Assembly: GCF_026340095.1 (NCBI RefSeq)
Contig: NZ_JAPEPO010000001.1
Span: forward strand, 7,832,501-7,896,500
Direction of reading: 5' to 3'
DNA: 64,000 bases
DNA from: Streptomyces sp. NBC_01446
GTDB taxonomy: Bacteria > Actinomycetota > Actinomycetes > Streptomycetales > Streptomycetaceae
The notes beneath the pieces were generated by a model. That model was not told where the DNA came from. It ran no database searches and was given only the letters and a program-made list of their open reading frames with translations. The position numbers were made by a program, and so were the translations under genes. Position 1 is the stretch's first letter. The number at the start of each line of letters is the position of its first letter. Of this stretch, positions 51,101 to 60,396 are shown piece after piece.

Positions 51101-52600
51101 GTGAACGGACAACCCAACACCCGCCTGAACGACCTGTTCGGCCTCGCCGGCTGGTCCAAGGGGGAGCTCGCGAGGCTGGTCAACCGGCAGGCGGCGGCCA
51201 TGGGCCACCCACAGCTGGCGACCGACACCTCACGGGTGCGGCGTTGGATCGACATGGGAGAGATCCCGCGCGATCCGGTGCCACGGGTGCTGGCGGCGCT
51301 GTTCACCGAGCGACTCGGCCGTGTCGTGACCATCGAGGACCTCGGTCTGGTCCGGCACGGGCGCACCGGGAAACGGCGTGACGCCGGGGCGGTGGAACAC
51401 CCCGACGGAATGCCATGGGCGCCCGAGCGGACTGCTGCGGTCCTCACCGAATTCACGGGAATGGACCTCATGCTCAACCGACGCGGCTTGGTGGGCGCGG
51501 GTGCCGCGCTCGCCGCAGGATCTGCACTCAGCGGCGCCATGCACGACTGGCTGCACACCGATCCGGCCCTCGCGGCCGACGCCCCACGTTTCGAAGACTC
51601 CCTGCACGCCGACCCCGCTGGGTACGACCGCTATGAGGCCGCCCCCATCGGGTCGCAGGAGATCGAGGAACTGGAGCGCTCCGTCGAGGTGTTCCGGGCC
51701 TGGGACGCGGCCCGCGGTGGCGGTCTGCAACGCAAGGCGGTGGTGGGCCAGCTCAATGAAGTGGGCGGCATGCTCAGCTACCGGCACCCCGACCATCTCC
51801 AGCGGCGCCTGTGGGGCGTCGCCGCCAACCTGGCCGTCCTCGCGGGCTGGATGTCCCACGACGTCGGCCTCGAACCCACGGCCCAGAAGTACTTCGTCAT
51901 CGCCGCGCACGCGGCGCGGGAGGGCGGCGACCGGCCGCGCGCCGGGGAGGCCCTGTCCAGGGCAGCCCGTCAGATGGTGCACCTCGGCCGGCCCGACGAC
52001 GCCCTCGATCTCATGAAGCTCGCCAAGTCCGGCTCCGGCGACGCGACCCTGCCGCGTACCCGCGCCATGCTCTACACCATCGAGGCCTGGGCACAGGCGT
52101 CGATGGGCAAGGGCCAGGCCATGCGGCGCACCCTCGGCCAGGCGGAGGACCTCTTCGTCTCCGACAGGGGCGACGTACCGCCGCCCAGCTGGATGCAGAT
52201 GTTCGACGAGGCGGATCTGCACGGGATGCAGGCCCTGGCCTACCGCACCCTCGCCGACCACGAGCCCGCCGCGGCGAACACCGCACAGCGCCACGCCAAG
52301 GAAGCCCTCGAACTGCGGGCGAACGGACGGCAGCGGTCGCAGATCTTCGACTACATCTCGCTCGCGTCGGCCCTGTTCATCGCCGACGACCCGGAGCAGG
52401 CCGACCGGTACGCGCGCCTGGCGCTGGTGTCGATGGGGGCCAACTCCTCCCACCGCACCTGGGACCGGCTCCGCGAGATGTACCGGCTCACCGGGCAGTA
52501 CGCGAGCTACCCGAAGATCGTGGACCTTCGTGAGGAGATCAAGCTCGCGCTGCCGAAGGTCCCCGGAAAGTCCACGGGAGGCAAGCGCGCCCAGGCGTGA
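51101..52600 (+). CDS. NsdA-like transcriptional regulator with HTH and TPR-like repeats
   Basis: A 499-residue protein. An N-terminal HTH-like segment (LNDLFGLAGWSKGELARLVNRQ and DTSRVRRWIDMGEIPRDPVPRVL) is followed at about 155-185 by a hydrophobic MLNRRGLVGAGAALAAGSALSG, then about 300 residues of helical TPR-like repeats (AHAAREGGDRPRAGEALSRAARQMVHLG, ADLHGMQALAYRTLADHEP). This layout is found in Streptomyces NsdA/NsdB-type regulators, some of which repress antibiotic production and sporulation. The GTG at 51101 has GGGGG upstream. The specific orthologue cannot be named from here. Confidence 0.78.
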   Translation: MNGQPNTRLNDLFGLAGWSKGELARLVNRQAAAMGHPQLATDTSRVRRWIDMGEIPRDPVPRVLAALFTERLGRVVTIEDLGLVRHGRTGKRRDAGAVEHPDGMPWAPERTAAVLTEFTGMDLMLNRRGLVGAGAALAAGSALSGAMHDWLHTDPALAADAPRFEDSLHADPAGYDRYEAAPIGSQEIEELERSVEVFRAWDAARGGGLQRKAVVGQLNEVGGMLSYRHPDHLQRRLWGVAANLAVLAGWMSHDVGLEPTAQKYFVIAAHAAREGGDRPRAGEALSRAARQMVHLGRPDDALDLMKLAKSGSGDATLPRTRAMLYTIEAWAQASMGKGQAMRRTLGQAEDLFVSDRGDVPPPSWMQMFDEADLHGMQALAYRTLADHEPAAANTAQRHAKEALELRANGRQRSQIFDYISLASALFIADDPEQADRYARLALVSMGANSSHRTWDRLREMYRLTGQYASYPKIVDLREEIKLALPKVPGKSTGGKRAQA

Positions 52601-52661
52601 CCCTCCGGGGCACGCGTTCCGACGTCAACACATGACCGACTTCAACACATGACTGTCCGCG

Positions 52662-54092
52662 TCAGGAGCCGATCCTGGCGACCAGCACACAGGCCTCGTC
52701 CGTGCGCTCGTACGCGGCGAGCTCCTCGAAGACCGTCCGCACACAATCCTGTGCGGTGGCGGCCTCGGTGAGTCGTGGCGCGAGATCGAGGAGCCTGTTC
52801 GCCGCCGCGGCGCCGCTGCGGTGGGGGACCAGGCCGTCGGTGTGCAGCAGCAGCAGATCGCCGGCGCGGAGCGACTCCTCGGCCTGCCCGTACGTGGCAC
52901 CGGGTGTCGCTCCGAGCAGCACGCCCTCCGGCGGCGTCAGCGCACGCCCCACCCCGTCGCGGAACAGCAGCGGGGCGGGGTGTCCCGCCTGCGCCCAGGT
53001 CAGGGTGCGCGACCGGGGATCGTAACGGCAGCAGACCGCGCTGCCCAGGGACGGCTGCACCGAGGTGTCGGTCAGCTGGTTGAGCCAGCCCATCAGCTCG
53101 GCGGGGCGGGTCCCCGTGACGGCCATGCCGCGCAGGGCGCCGAGGAGCATCGCCATGCCGGAGGTCACGGTCACGCCGTGTCCGGTCAGGCCGCCCACGC
53201 TCAACAAGGTCTGTCCGTCGGGCAGTTCGAGGGCGTCGTACCAGTCGCCGCCGACGAGCTCGCCCGTGGACGACGGCAGATGGCGGGCCGCGAGGTCGAG
53301 GTCGTGCGGCGTCCCCTGGGAGAACCGCAGGGAGCCACGCCACGGCGGCAGTACGGCCTCCTGGAGCTCGACAGCGAGCCGGTGTTCCGTCTGCTCGATG
53401 TGGCGCCGGCGCTGGAGCGAGTCATGGGTCTCGCGTACGGTCCGCTGGGTGCGGCGCAGCTCGCTGACGTCGCGCAGGACCGCCCACATCGACGCGGTGG
53501 AGCCGTCGGCGTCGAGCACGGGCTCGCCCATCATGTGCACCGTCCGGGCGGTGCCGTCGGCGCGCAGGATGCGGAACTCGCCGTCGATCGGCTTCCCCTC
53601 GATGAGGCAGTCCGTCACCATCCTGGTCAGCATGGCCTGGTCATCGGTGTGCACGACGGACGGCAGTTCGTCGAGGGTCAGCGGGGGCGCACCCGGGCTG
53701 CGGCCGAGGATCTGGAACAGCTCTCCGGACCAGCTAGCCTCGTCGGTGAGGAGATTCCATTCGGCGCTGCCCACGCGGCTGAGCAGAGAACCGCTCTGCG
53801 GCTCGGCCGGCGCGGAGCCGCGCGCTTCGGGACTCAGGGAGTCCACGGCCGGACGCGGTGGCCCGTCGCGCAGCTGCGCCAAGTGTTTGTCGAGGTCGCT
53901 GAGTTGGTGCACGGCCAGCTCGTAGAGGGCGCGCTGCCAGCGTCGCTCGGGGTCACCGTCGTCCGAGACGGCCTCGCGGCGCACGGCGTCGACGTCACCG
54001 AGCAGCCGACGCGTCTGCGTGATCAGCGCGTCGACCGAACCGTGCTCCGGCGGCTGGGCGGCGGGGCGGTCCGCGAAGACATGGGGTGACAT
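52662..54092 (-). CDS. PAS domain - SpoIIE/RsbU-type PP2C phosphatase with an altered metal site
   Basis: A 476-residue protein. The N-terminal helical region (about 15-75) is followed by a PAS-type sensor (EWNLLTDEASWSGELFQILG...MWAVLRDVSELRRTQRTV) and a SpoIIE phosphatase domain from about 245. Metal-site motifs LVGGDWYDALELPDGQ, LLLLHTDGLV and YERTDEACVL are kept. In the segment LLSVGGLTGHG near residue 300 the usual Asp of G-D-V-x-G-H-G is replaced by Gly. Relatives dephosphorylate anti-sigma antagonists. The ATG at 54092 has GGAG upstream. No anti-sigma or antagonist gene is adjacent. Confidence 0.85.
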   Translation of the reverse strand: MSPHVFADRPAAQPPEHGSVDALITQTRRLLGDVDAVRREAVSDDGDPERRWQRALYELAVHQLSDLDKHLAQLRDGPPRPAVDSLSPEARGSAPAEPQSGSLLSRVGSAEWNLLTDEASWSGELFQILGRSPGAPPLTLDELPSVVHTDDQAMLTRMVTDCLIEGKPIDGEFRILRADGTARTVHMMGEPVLDADGSTASMWAVLRDVSELRRTQRTVRETHDSLQRRRHIEQTEHRLAVELQEAVLPPWRGSLRFSQGTPHDLDLAARHLPSSTGELVGGDWYDALELPDGQTLLSVGGLTGHGVTVTSGMAMLLGALRGMAVTGTRPAELMGWLNQLTDTSVQPSLGSAVCCRYDPRSRTLTWAQAGHPAPLLFRDGVGRALTPPEGVLLGATPGATYGQAEESLRAGDLLLLHTDGLVPHRSGAAAANRLLDLAPRLTEAATAQDCVRTVFEELAAYERTDEACVLVARIGS

Positions 54093-54242
54093 GGCGTACT
54101 CCGATACAGGCGCGGCACGACCAAGACTGACGGAAGGACCGGTAATGACTCTTGCACAGGCGGACAGGCCCCGTAAGGGGTTTGGCAACACCCGGTGCGG
54201 TGATGCTTCTGGCATATACCTACGTCCTCCCGGGCGTGCCGT

Positions 54243-55844
54243 TCAAACGCGCAGCCACACCGCCGTGTCCCGCGGGAGCCGCCCCTCGCCGTCCAAGGGG
54301 CCACTGGCCAGCAGGAGACGCGAACAGGGCGGGAGCGCAGCGGCCGGATCGGCGAAGTTGACGACGCAGACCAGGCCCTCGCCCCGGGCAAGAGCCAGCA
54401 CGCCAGGGGGACTCGGGAGCCAGCGCATCGGCCCGTCGCCGAAGCCCGGCTCCGAGCGGCGCAGGCGCAGCGCCTCGCGGTAGAGCGAGAGCATCGAGCC
54501 GGGATCGGCGTCCTGGCGTGCGGCGGCGTACGTTCCCCAGTCCGCCGGCTGCGGCAGCCAGGGCTCCCCGGCCGACCCGAAGCCGTACGAAGAACCGTCC
54601 CGCGTCCAGGGCAGGGGCACCCGGCAGCCGTCGCGGCCCGGGTCGGTGCCGCCGGAGCGGAAGTGCATCGGGTCCTCGATGCGGCTGGGCGGTACCTCCG
54701 CCTCGGGCAGGCCCAGCTCCTCGCCCTGATAGAGGTAGACGGCGCCCGGCAGGGCCAGCGACAGCAGCGCCGCCGCGCGCGCCCTGCGGGTGCCGAGGGC
54801 CAGGTCCGTGGGCGTGCCGAAGCGCTTCGACGCGAACGCGAACGTCGTGTCCGTCCGGCCGTAGCGGGTCACCGTCCGCGTCACGTCGTGGTTGCACAGG
54901 ACCCAGGTCGCGGGAGCCCCCACCGGCGCGTGGTGGGCCAGCGTCATGTCGATGGAGTCACGCAGCTCCGCCGCGTCCCACGGGCGGGACAAGAAGTCGA
55001 AGTTGAAGGCCGTGTGGAGCTCGTCGGGGCGCAGATAGCGGGAGAAGCGCTCGGGGTCGGGGACCCACAGCTCACCGATGAGCACGCCGTCGTACTCGTC
55101 GGCGACGGCCCGCCAGGAGCGGTAGATCGTGTGCAGCTCGTCCCGGTCGACATAGCCGCTCGTGTCGTCCGCGGCGGCGTCGGCGAGCGCCGGGTCCTTG
55201 GCGAGCAGCGCCGCCGAGTCGACGCGTACGCCCGACGCGCCCCGCTGGAACCAGAACCGCAGTACCTCCTCGTGCTCGTGGCGCACGGCTGGATGCGCCC
55301 AGTTGAGGTCGGGCTGCTCGGGCGTGAAGAGATGCAGGTACCACTCGCCGTCGGGGACGCGGGTCCAGGTCTCGCCGGCGAACTGGGACGGCCAGTTGTT
55401 GGGCGGCTGTTCGCCGTGCGCGCCCCGGCCGGGCCGGAAATGGAACAGCTCGCGCTCGGGGCTGCCGGGGCCCGCCGCGAGCGCGGCCCTGAACCAGGCG
55501 TGCCGGTCGGAGACATGGTTGGGCACGACGTCGACGATGACGCGGATGCCGAGGTCGCGAGCTTCCTCGATGAGTTTCTCCGCCTCGGCCAGCGTGCCGA
55601 ACGACGGGTCGATCGCGCGGTAGTCGGCCACGTCGTAACCGCCGTCCGCCATCGGGGAGCGGTACCAGGGGGTGAACCAGATCGCGTCGATCCCCAGCCG
55701 GGCCAGGTGCGGCAGCCGGGCTCTGACTCCCGCGAGATCGCCCGTGCCGTCGCCGTCGCCGTCGGCGAAGCTGCGTACGTACACCTGGTAGATGGCGGCG
55801 GAACGCCACCAGTCGCCGGTGCCTGAGGAATGGGGGGCTGCCAC
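54243..55844 (-). CDS. Alpha-glucosidase, glycoside hydrolase family 13
   Basis: A 533-residue GH13 enzyme. It opens with WWRSAAIYQVYVRSFADGDGDG; the region I motif is DVVPNHVSD, the nucleophile Asp is in GVRVDSAALL near residue 206, the acid/base Glu in IGELWVPDP near 257, and the third Asp in CNHDVTRTVTRYG near 317. There is no signal peptide, so it hydrolyses imported malto-oligosaccharides or other alpha-glucosides inside the cell. It is the last gene of the minus-strand cluster with a CUT1 transporter and a MalR-like repressor, matching the malR-malEFG-aglA type of order in Streptomyces. The start is a GTG with AAAGGA upstream. Confidence 0.9.
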   Translation of the reverse strand: MAAPHSSGTGDWWRSAAIYQVYVRSFADGDGDGTGDLAGVRARLPHLARLGIDAIWFTPWYRSPMADGGYDVADYRAIDPSFGTLAEAEKLIEEARDLGIRVIVDVVPNHVSDRHAWFRAALAAGPGSPERELFHFRPGRGAHGEQPPNNWPSQFAGETWTRVPDGEWYLHLFTPEQPDLNWAHPAVRHEHEEVLRFWFQRGASGVRVDSAALLAKDPALADAAADDTSGYVDRDELHTIYRSWRAVADEYDGVLIGELWVPDPERFSRYLRPDELHTAFNFDFLSRPWDAAELRDSIDMTLAHHAPVGAPATWVLCNHDVTRTVTRYGRTDTTFAFASKRFGTPTDLALGTRRARAAALLSLALPGAVYLYQGEELGLPEAEVPPSRIEDPMHFRSGGTDPGRDGCRVPLPWTRDGSSYGFGSAGEPWLPQPADWGTYAAARQDADPGSMLSLYREALRLRRSEPGFGDGPMRWLPSPPGVLALARGEGLVCVVNFADPAAALPPCSRLLLASGPLDGEGRLPRDTAVWLRV

Positions 55845-55923
55845 GTAGAGGTCCTTTCGGGCAGGAGGGCGTGCCGGGGCGCGCCGTCACTGAGGCGGCG
55901 TACGGGGGAGGGGGCGGCGGCCG

Positions 55924-56814
55924 TCAGCCCTTGAGGCCGCCCGCGGTGAGACCGCTCATGATGTTGCGCTGGAACAGCAGGAACAGGATCAGGGTCGGCA
56001 GTGACGCGATGGTGAGGGCGGCGATCAGCCAGTTCTCCGGGACGCCGCTCGCCAGCGAGTAGATGCCGACGTTCAGGGTCTGCTTGCCGGGGTCGGGAAG
56101 CGTCAGCATCGGCCAGAGGAAGTCCTTCCACACGCCGACGACCGCGAAGATGGAGACGACGCCCAGGATGGGCCGCGAGATGGGCAGCACCACGGACCGC
56201 AGGGTCCGCAGCGCGGACGCCCCGTCGATGGACGCGGCGTCCAGCAGCTCCTGCGGGATCGAGTCGAAGAACCGCTTGAGCAGGAAGATGTTGAAGGCGT
56301 TGGTGACGGACGGCAGCCAGATCACCCAGGGGCTGTTGAGCAGATTGCGCTCGAAGACCGGCACGTCGAGGACGGTCAGGTACTGCGGCACGACCAGGAC
56401 CGTCGCCGGGATCATGAGCGTCGCCAGCATCATCCCGAGGATGACGTTTCCGAACAGGGGACGCAGCTTGGACAGTGAGTAGGCCGCCGCGACGTCGAGG
56501 ACGAGCTGGAAGGCGAGCGCGCCGAACGCGTAGTACAGCGTGTTGCCGAGCAGCTTCGCCAGGTCCATCACCCGCCACGCGTCCCCGTAGTTGCCGGGGT
56601 GCACGCTGGTGGGTACGAGCGTCGGCGGGGCCTTGACGAACTCCTGCGTGGTCTTGAGGCCGCCGCTGACCATCCAGTACATCGGCCCCAGGAAGACCAG
56701 GGTGAAGAGGACCATCACCAGGGCGAAGACGCACCAGTAGACGACCTTGCCGCGCCGCCTGCCGAGCTGGGCCGGTGAGATCAGGGTCCGGGGGCGCATC
56801 GTGTCGGTAGCCAT
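55924..56814 (-). CDS. CUT1 sugar permease, MalG type (alpha-glucoside cluster)
   Basis: A 296-residue permease with six helices. The EAA loop is LLDAASIDGASALRTLRSVVLP, and it ends in NIMSGLTAGGLKG. The ATG at 56814 has GGGAG 6 bases upstream; a much longer open frame extends upstream through the MalF gene but has no coding character there. It would pair with the MalF-type permease and probably use a shared MsiK-type ATPase, because none is encoded in the cluster. Confidence 0.92.
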   Translation of the reverse strand: MATDTMRPRTLISPAQLGRRRGKVVYWCVFALVMVLFTLVFLGPMYWMVSGGLKTTQEFVKAPPTLVPTSVHPGNYGDAWRVMDLAKLLGNTLYYAFGALAFQLVLDVAAAYSLSKLRPLFGNVILGMMLATLMIPATVLVVPQYLTVLDVPVFERNLLNSPWVIWLPSVTNAFNIFLLKRFFDSIPQELLDAASIDGASALRTLRSVVLPISRPILGVVSIFAVVGVWKDFLWPMLTLPDPGKQTLNVGIYSLASGVPENWLIAALTIASLPTLILFLLFQRNIMSGLTAGGLKG

Positions 56815-56831
56815 CTGAACTCCCGTGCCGG

Positions 56832-57779
56832 TCAGTCTTCTTGGGTGCGGCTGAGGCGTACGTACACCGCGGAGAAACCCGCGAGGAGGACGAGCAGGAC
56901 CAGGCCGAGGGCTGCCGCGCCGCCGTAGTTGTTGAAGTTGAAGGCGTACTGGTAGATGAGGTAGACGACGGTCATGGTCGACCCCTCGGGGCCCGCGCCG
57001 TTGGTGAGCAGGAACGGCTCGGTGAAGACCTGCATCGTGGCGATGATCTGCATGAGGAACATCAGCGAGAGGATCAGGCTCGTCTGAGGGATCGTCACAT
57101 GCCAGATCTTGCGCCACAGTCCGGCGCCGTCCAGCTCCGCGGCCTCGTACAGCTCGCCGGGGATGCCCTGGAGCGCGGCGAGATAGATCAGGGTCGCGCC
57201 GCCCATGTTCATCCAGGTCGCCGCGATGACCACGGAGATCATCGCCGTGCTCGTGGACTGCAGCCACTGCTGGTCGGGTATCCCGAAGATGCCGAGGATC
57301 CGGTTGAACAGACCGTAGCCGGGGTCGTAGAAGTACTTGAACAGCAGGACCGAGGCGACCGGCGGAAGCATCACCGGCAAGTAGACGAGCATCCTCAAGT
57401 AGCCCTGGCCGTGCCGGAATTCATTGAGCAGGACCGCCACGAGGAACGGCACCGCGAAGCCCAGCACGAGCGCGAGCCCCGTGAACAGGAGGGTGTTGCG
57501 CCAGGCCTGCCAGAACGCCGGGTCGTTGAAGACGTAGGAGAGGTTGGACCAGCCGGCCCAGGTGGTCCTGCCGTCCTTGTTCTTCTGGAAGGCCAGGAAG
57601 AACTCCCTGACCATCGGATACCAGGAGAAGAAGGAGAAGCAGAGCACCGCGCCGATCAGGAAGCCGTGGGCGGAGAGATTGCGCTGCACCGCTCGCGCCA
57701 GCGAGCCGCGCCGCACCGGGAGTTGGTGCGGCGCACGTGCGGGCGCCGGCGAGCTCTTGGACACGGTGGGGGCCGACAT
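56832..57779 (-). CDS. CUT1 sugar permease, MalF type (alpha-glucoside cluster)
   Basis: A 315-residue permease. A Pro/Ala-rich cytoplasmic N-terminus is followed by helices starting GFLIGAVLCFSFFSWYPM; the EAA loop is YEAAELDGAGLWRKIWHVTIP. GAGGAG precedes the ATG by 6 bases. The next gene starts 17 bases after its stop, and the binding-protein gene ends 30 bases upstream, so all are one transcript. Confidence 0.92.
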   Translation of the reverse strand: MSAPTVSKSSPAPARAPHQLPVRRGSLARAVQRNLSAHGFLIGAVLCFSFFSWYPMVREFFLAFQKNKDGRTTWAGWSNLSYVFNDPAFWQAWRNTLLFTGLALVLGFAVPFLVAVLLNEFRHGQGYLRMLVYLPVMLPPVASVLLFKYFYDPGYGLFNRILGIFGIPDQQWLQSTSTAMISVVIAATWMNMGGATLIYLAALQGIPGELYEAAELDGAGLWRKIWHVTIPQTSLILSLMFLMQIIATMQVFTEPFLLTNGAGPEGSTMTVVYLIYQYAFNFNNYGGAAALGLVLLVLLAGFSAVYVRLSRTQED

Positions 57780-57809
57780 GGTCGCTCCTCGGGATGCCGG
57801 TGCCGTGGG

Positions 57810-59219
57810 TTACCGGTTGGCCAGCACCTGGTTGACCTGCTGCTCCGCGGTGGCGAGCAGCTTGTCGATGTCGGCGTTGCGGTTGGTGAGGACGCCCGAC
57901 ATCACGTTGTCGAGGACCTTGTAGATCTCCTGCGCCTTCGGCGGCTCGGCCTTGCCTGGCACAGTGTTAGCCAGGAACGGCTTGAAGTTCTCGACGGGCA
58001 TCGTCGCGTTCTTCGTACGGGACGCGAGGTCCTTGGCCTTGGTGTCACCGGTGAAGAAGTTCGGCTGCGGCAGGCCGACGGGGAGCTTGTCCGCCTTGGT
58101 GCGGTCCCACTGGAACTGGCCCTTGCCCGGGGTGAGGGTCTTGAAGTTGAGCCAGGCGATCGCGGCCTTGATCTTGTCGGGCGACGAGCCCTTCTTGATC
58201 ATGTAGTCGTTGCCGCCGAAGAGCGTCGTCCTGCCGCCGGGGATGGACCCCATGCCGAAGTTCTCGTACTCGGCGCCCAGTTGCTGGACCATGTACGTGA
58301 TGTCGTCGGGCGCGGCGAGGAACATGCCGAGCTTGTCGGAGGCGATCTGCTTCTGGAGGTCGCCCCACTTCAGCAGCTGCGTCTTGCCCATGCTGTCGTC
58401 CTTCCAGCGCATGTCGTGCAGCTGCTGGGCGACCTGCTTGCCGGTGGCGTCGTTGAACGCGGCCTTCTTGCCGTCGGCGGAGACGACGTCGGCGCCGAGG
58501 CCGTACATCGCCGCGGTGAAGTGCCAGCCGCCGGTGTTCTCCGCGCTGTACTCGCCGTAACCGGAGATGCCGTTGCCGAGGCCGGCGATCTTCTTGGCGG
58601 CGGTCCGGACCTCTTCCCAGGTCGTCGGCGGCTTGTTCGGGTCGAGTCCGGCCCGCTCGAAGAGCTTGCGGTTGATCAGCAGGCCCATCGTGTAGTTGCT
58701 GGTGGGCAGGCCGTAGAGCTTGCCGTCCTTCTTGAGGACGCCGAGGACGTTCCCGTCGATGGAGTCCAGCGCCGGCACGGTCCTGGGCGTCACGTAGGCG
58801 GTGATGTCCGCGGCGCCGTTGTTGTCGAGCACCTGCTGGAGATCGGTGAAGTACGTGTAGAAGACGTCCGGTTGGGACTTCGCCTTGAGCTGGGCGGTGA
58901 AGCGGGCGGGCTCCTCGCACTGGCCCGGCGTCGACTTCCCGCTGATCGTGACGTTCGGGTACTTCTTGTTGAACTCCCTGACGTCCTCCTTCCACTCCCT
59001 GAGCTCGGCCGCCTTCGCCGCCGGCGGCATGCAGTCGATGGTGAGCGTGACCTTGGTCTTCGGATCCAGGGGAGCCGATATGTCGGCCTTCGAGCCACCG
59101 CCCGACCCGCTGTCGTCGCTGCTGCTGGTGCCGCAGGCGGCGAGGGAGGTCAGGGCGAGCACGGCGGCGACCGCGGCCGCGGAGCTACGGCAGGTAGGGC
59201 GGAACCAGGAGCTTCTCAT
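57810..59219 (-). CDS. CUT1 sugar-binding lipoprotein of the alpha-glucoside cluster
   Basis: A 469-residue binding protein. The signal peptide ends in the lipobox SLAAC, followed by a Ser/Gly-rich linker. The family 1 pattern is visible (EFNKKYPNVTISGK, RFTAQLKAKSQPDVFYTYF, GKLYGLPTSNYTMGLLINRK). To my eye it does not look like the well-known Streptomyces MalE, so the ligand may be another alpha-glucoside even though regulator and hydrolase fit a maltose system. The ATG at 59219 starts the signal peptide. The 150-base gap to the regulator gene contains CGCAAGA at 59336, a half-site like those upstream of the regulator. Confidence 0.88.
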   Translation of the reverse strand: MRSSWFRPTCRSSAAAVAAVLALTSLAACGTSSSDDSGSGGGSKADISAPLDPKTKVTLTIDCMPPAAKAAELREWKEDVREFNKKYPNVTISGKSTPGQCEEPARFTAQLKAKSQPDVFYTYFTDLQQVLDNNGAADITAYVTPRTVPALDSIDGNVLGVLKKDGKLYGLPTSNYTMGLLINRKLFERAGLDPNKPPTTWEEVRTAAKKIAGLGNGISGYGEYSAENTGGWHFTAAMYGLGADVVSADGKKAAFNDATGKQVAQQLHDMRWKDDSMGKTQLLKWGDLQKQIASDKLGMFLAAPDDITYMVQQLGAEYENFGMGSIPGGRTTLFGGNDYMIKKGSSPDKIKAAIAWLNFKTLTPGKGQFQWDRTKADKLPVGLPQPNFFTGDTKAKDLASRTKNATMPVENFKPFLANTVPGKAEPPKAQEIYKVLDNVMSGVLTNRNADIDKLLATAEQQVNQVLANR

Positions 59220-59369
59220 CGGTGGTCCCCTTCGGGCATGAGCATGGAGGGCCCACGGCTGACGACAACCGCAGGAAGGCCTACGGCTACCGCGCAGCCG
59301 GGGCGCGGCACACTCAACCACCGCGAGAAGGTGCCCGCAAGATGTCGTGCAGACACCGCAAAAAATTGA

Positions 59370-60392
59370 CTACGCCTCGGTTGTGCCGGACGGAGCCTGC
59401 GCCGTGGAGCCGCGCACCACCAGTTCGGGCTCGAACAGCAGCTCACCGGGCGTCACCGAGCCGCCCTGGATCTGGGTGACGAGCAGTTCGACGGCGGCCC
59501 GGCCCATCGCCTCGATCGGCTGGCGCATGGTGGTGAGGGGCGGCTCCGTGCAATTCATGAACGCCGAGTCGTCGTACCCGACCACCGAAATATCGTCCGG
59601 CACCCGCAGACCCTCGCGCCGCGCGGCCCGCACCGCGCCGAGCGCCAGCGGGTCGCTCGCGCAGATGATGCCCGTGATGCCGCGCCGCATGAGGCGCGCC
59701 GCCGCCGCTTGGCCGCCCTCCAGCGAGAACATGGCCCGCTCGACCGCGTCCTCGAGCAGCGTCCCGCCGGCGGCCCGCACCACGCCCCGCGCGGCGGCGA
59801 GTTTGCGCATCGACGGCACATGGTCGTCCGGGCCGAGCACGAGCCCGATGCGTTTGTGCCCCAGCAGGGACAGATGCCGCCAGGCCTGCTCGACCGCGAC
59901 GGCGTCGTCGCACGCGACGCAGGGGAAACCCAGGTCCTCGATCGCCGCGTTCACGAGGACGACGGGGACTTTGCGCTCCGAGAGCAGCCGGTAGTGCTCG
60001 TGCCGGGCGTCCGCCTGGGCGAACTGGCCGCCCGCGAAGACCACGCCGGACACCTGCTGCTGGAGCAGCAGTTCCACGTAGTCCGCCTCGGAGACGCCGC
60101 CGTTGGTCTGGGTGCACAGGACGGGAGTGAGTCCCTGCTGGGCGAGCGCGCCGCCGATCACGTCCGCGAACGCGGGAAAGATCGGGTTCTGCAGCTCCGG
60201 CAGGACGAGCCCGACCAGGCGCGCGCGCTCGCCGCGCAGTTGGGTCGGCCGCTCGTAGCCCAGGACGTCCAGGGCCGTGAGCACGGCCTGCCGGGTGGCC
60301 TCCGAGACGCCCGGCTTGTTGTTGAGCACCCGGCTGACCGTCGCCTCACTGACGCCGACCTTCTGTGCCACCTGAGCAAGTCTCCGTGTCAT
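59370..60392 (-). CDS. malR: LacI-family regulator, MalR/Reg1-like
   Basis: A 340-residue repressor. The HTH is RRLAQVAQKVGVSEATVSRVL, and GYERPTQLRGERARLVGLVL and FPAFADVIGGALAQQGLTPV strongly resemble Streptomyces MalR/Reg1, the maltose and amylase regulator. The ATG at 60392 is used, since residues read from an upstream in-frame start would precede the HTH without homology. TAATCT (-10) ends 8 bases before this ATG, so the mRNA has little or no leader. The paired repeats at 60397-60432 overlap this promoter, implying autoregulation. It is transcribed in the same direction as the transporter operon. Confidence 0.85.
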   Translation of the reverse strand: MTRRLAQVAQKVGVSEATVSRVLNNKPGVSEATRQAVLTALDVLGYERPTQLRGERARLVGLVLPELQNPIFPAFADVIGGALAQQGLTPVLCTQTNGGVSEADYVELLLQQQVSGVVFAGGQFAQADARHEHYRLLSERKVPVVLVNAAIEDLGFPCVACDDAVAVEQAWRHLSLLGHKRIGLVLGPDDHVPSMRKLAAARGVVRAAGGTLLEDAVERAMFSLEGGQAAAARLMRRGITGIICASDPLALGAVRAARREGLRVPDDISVVGYDDSAFMNCTEPPLTTMRQPIEAMGRAAVELLVTQIQGGSVTPGELLFEPELVVRGSTAQAPSGTTEA

Positions 60393-60396
60393 AAAA

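Noticed and set aside
52625..52653. Direct repeat TCAACACATGAC in the gap between the NsdA-like and phosphatase genes
   Set aside because: Two 12-base copies in a short convergent gap; probably a small local duplication with no evident function.
55924..57267. A 447-residue version of the MalG-type permease
   Set aside because: The extra N-terminal part is the MalF gene read in another frame; the ATG at 56814 with GGGAG is the proper start.
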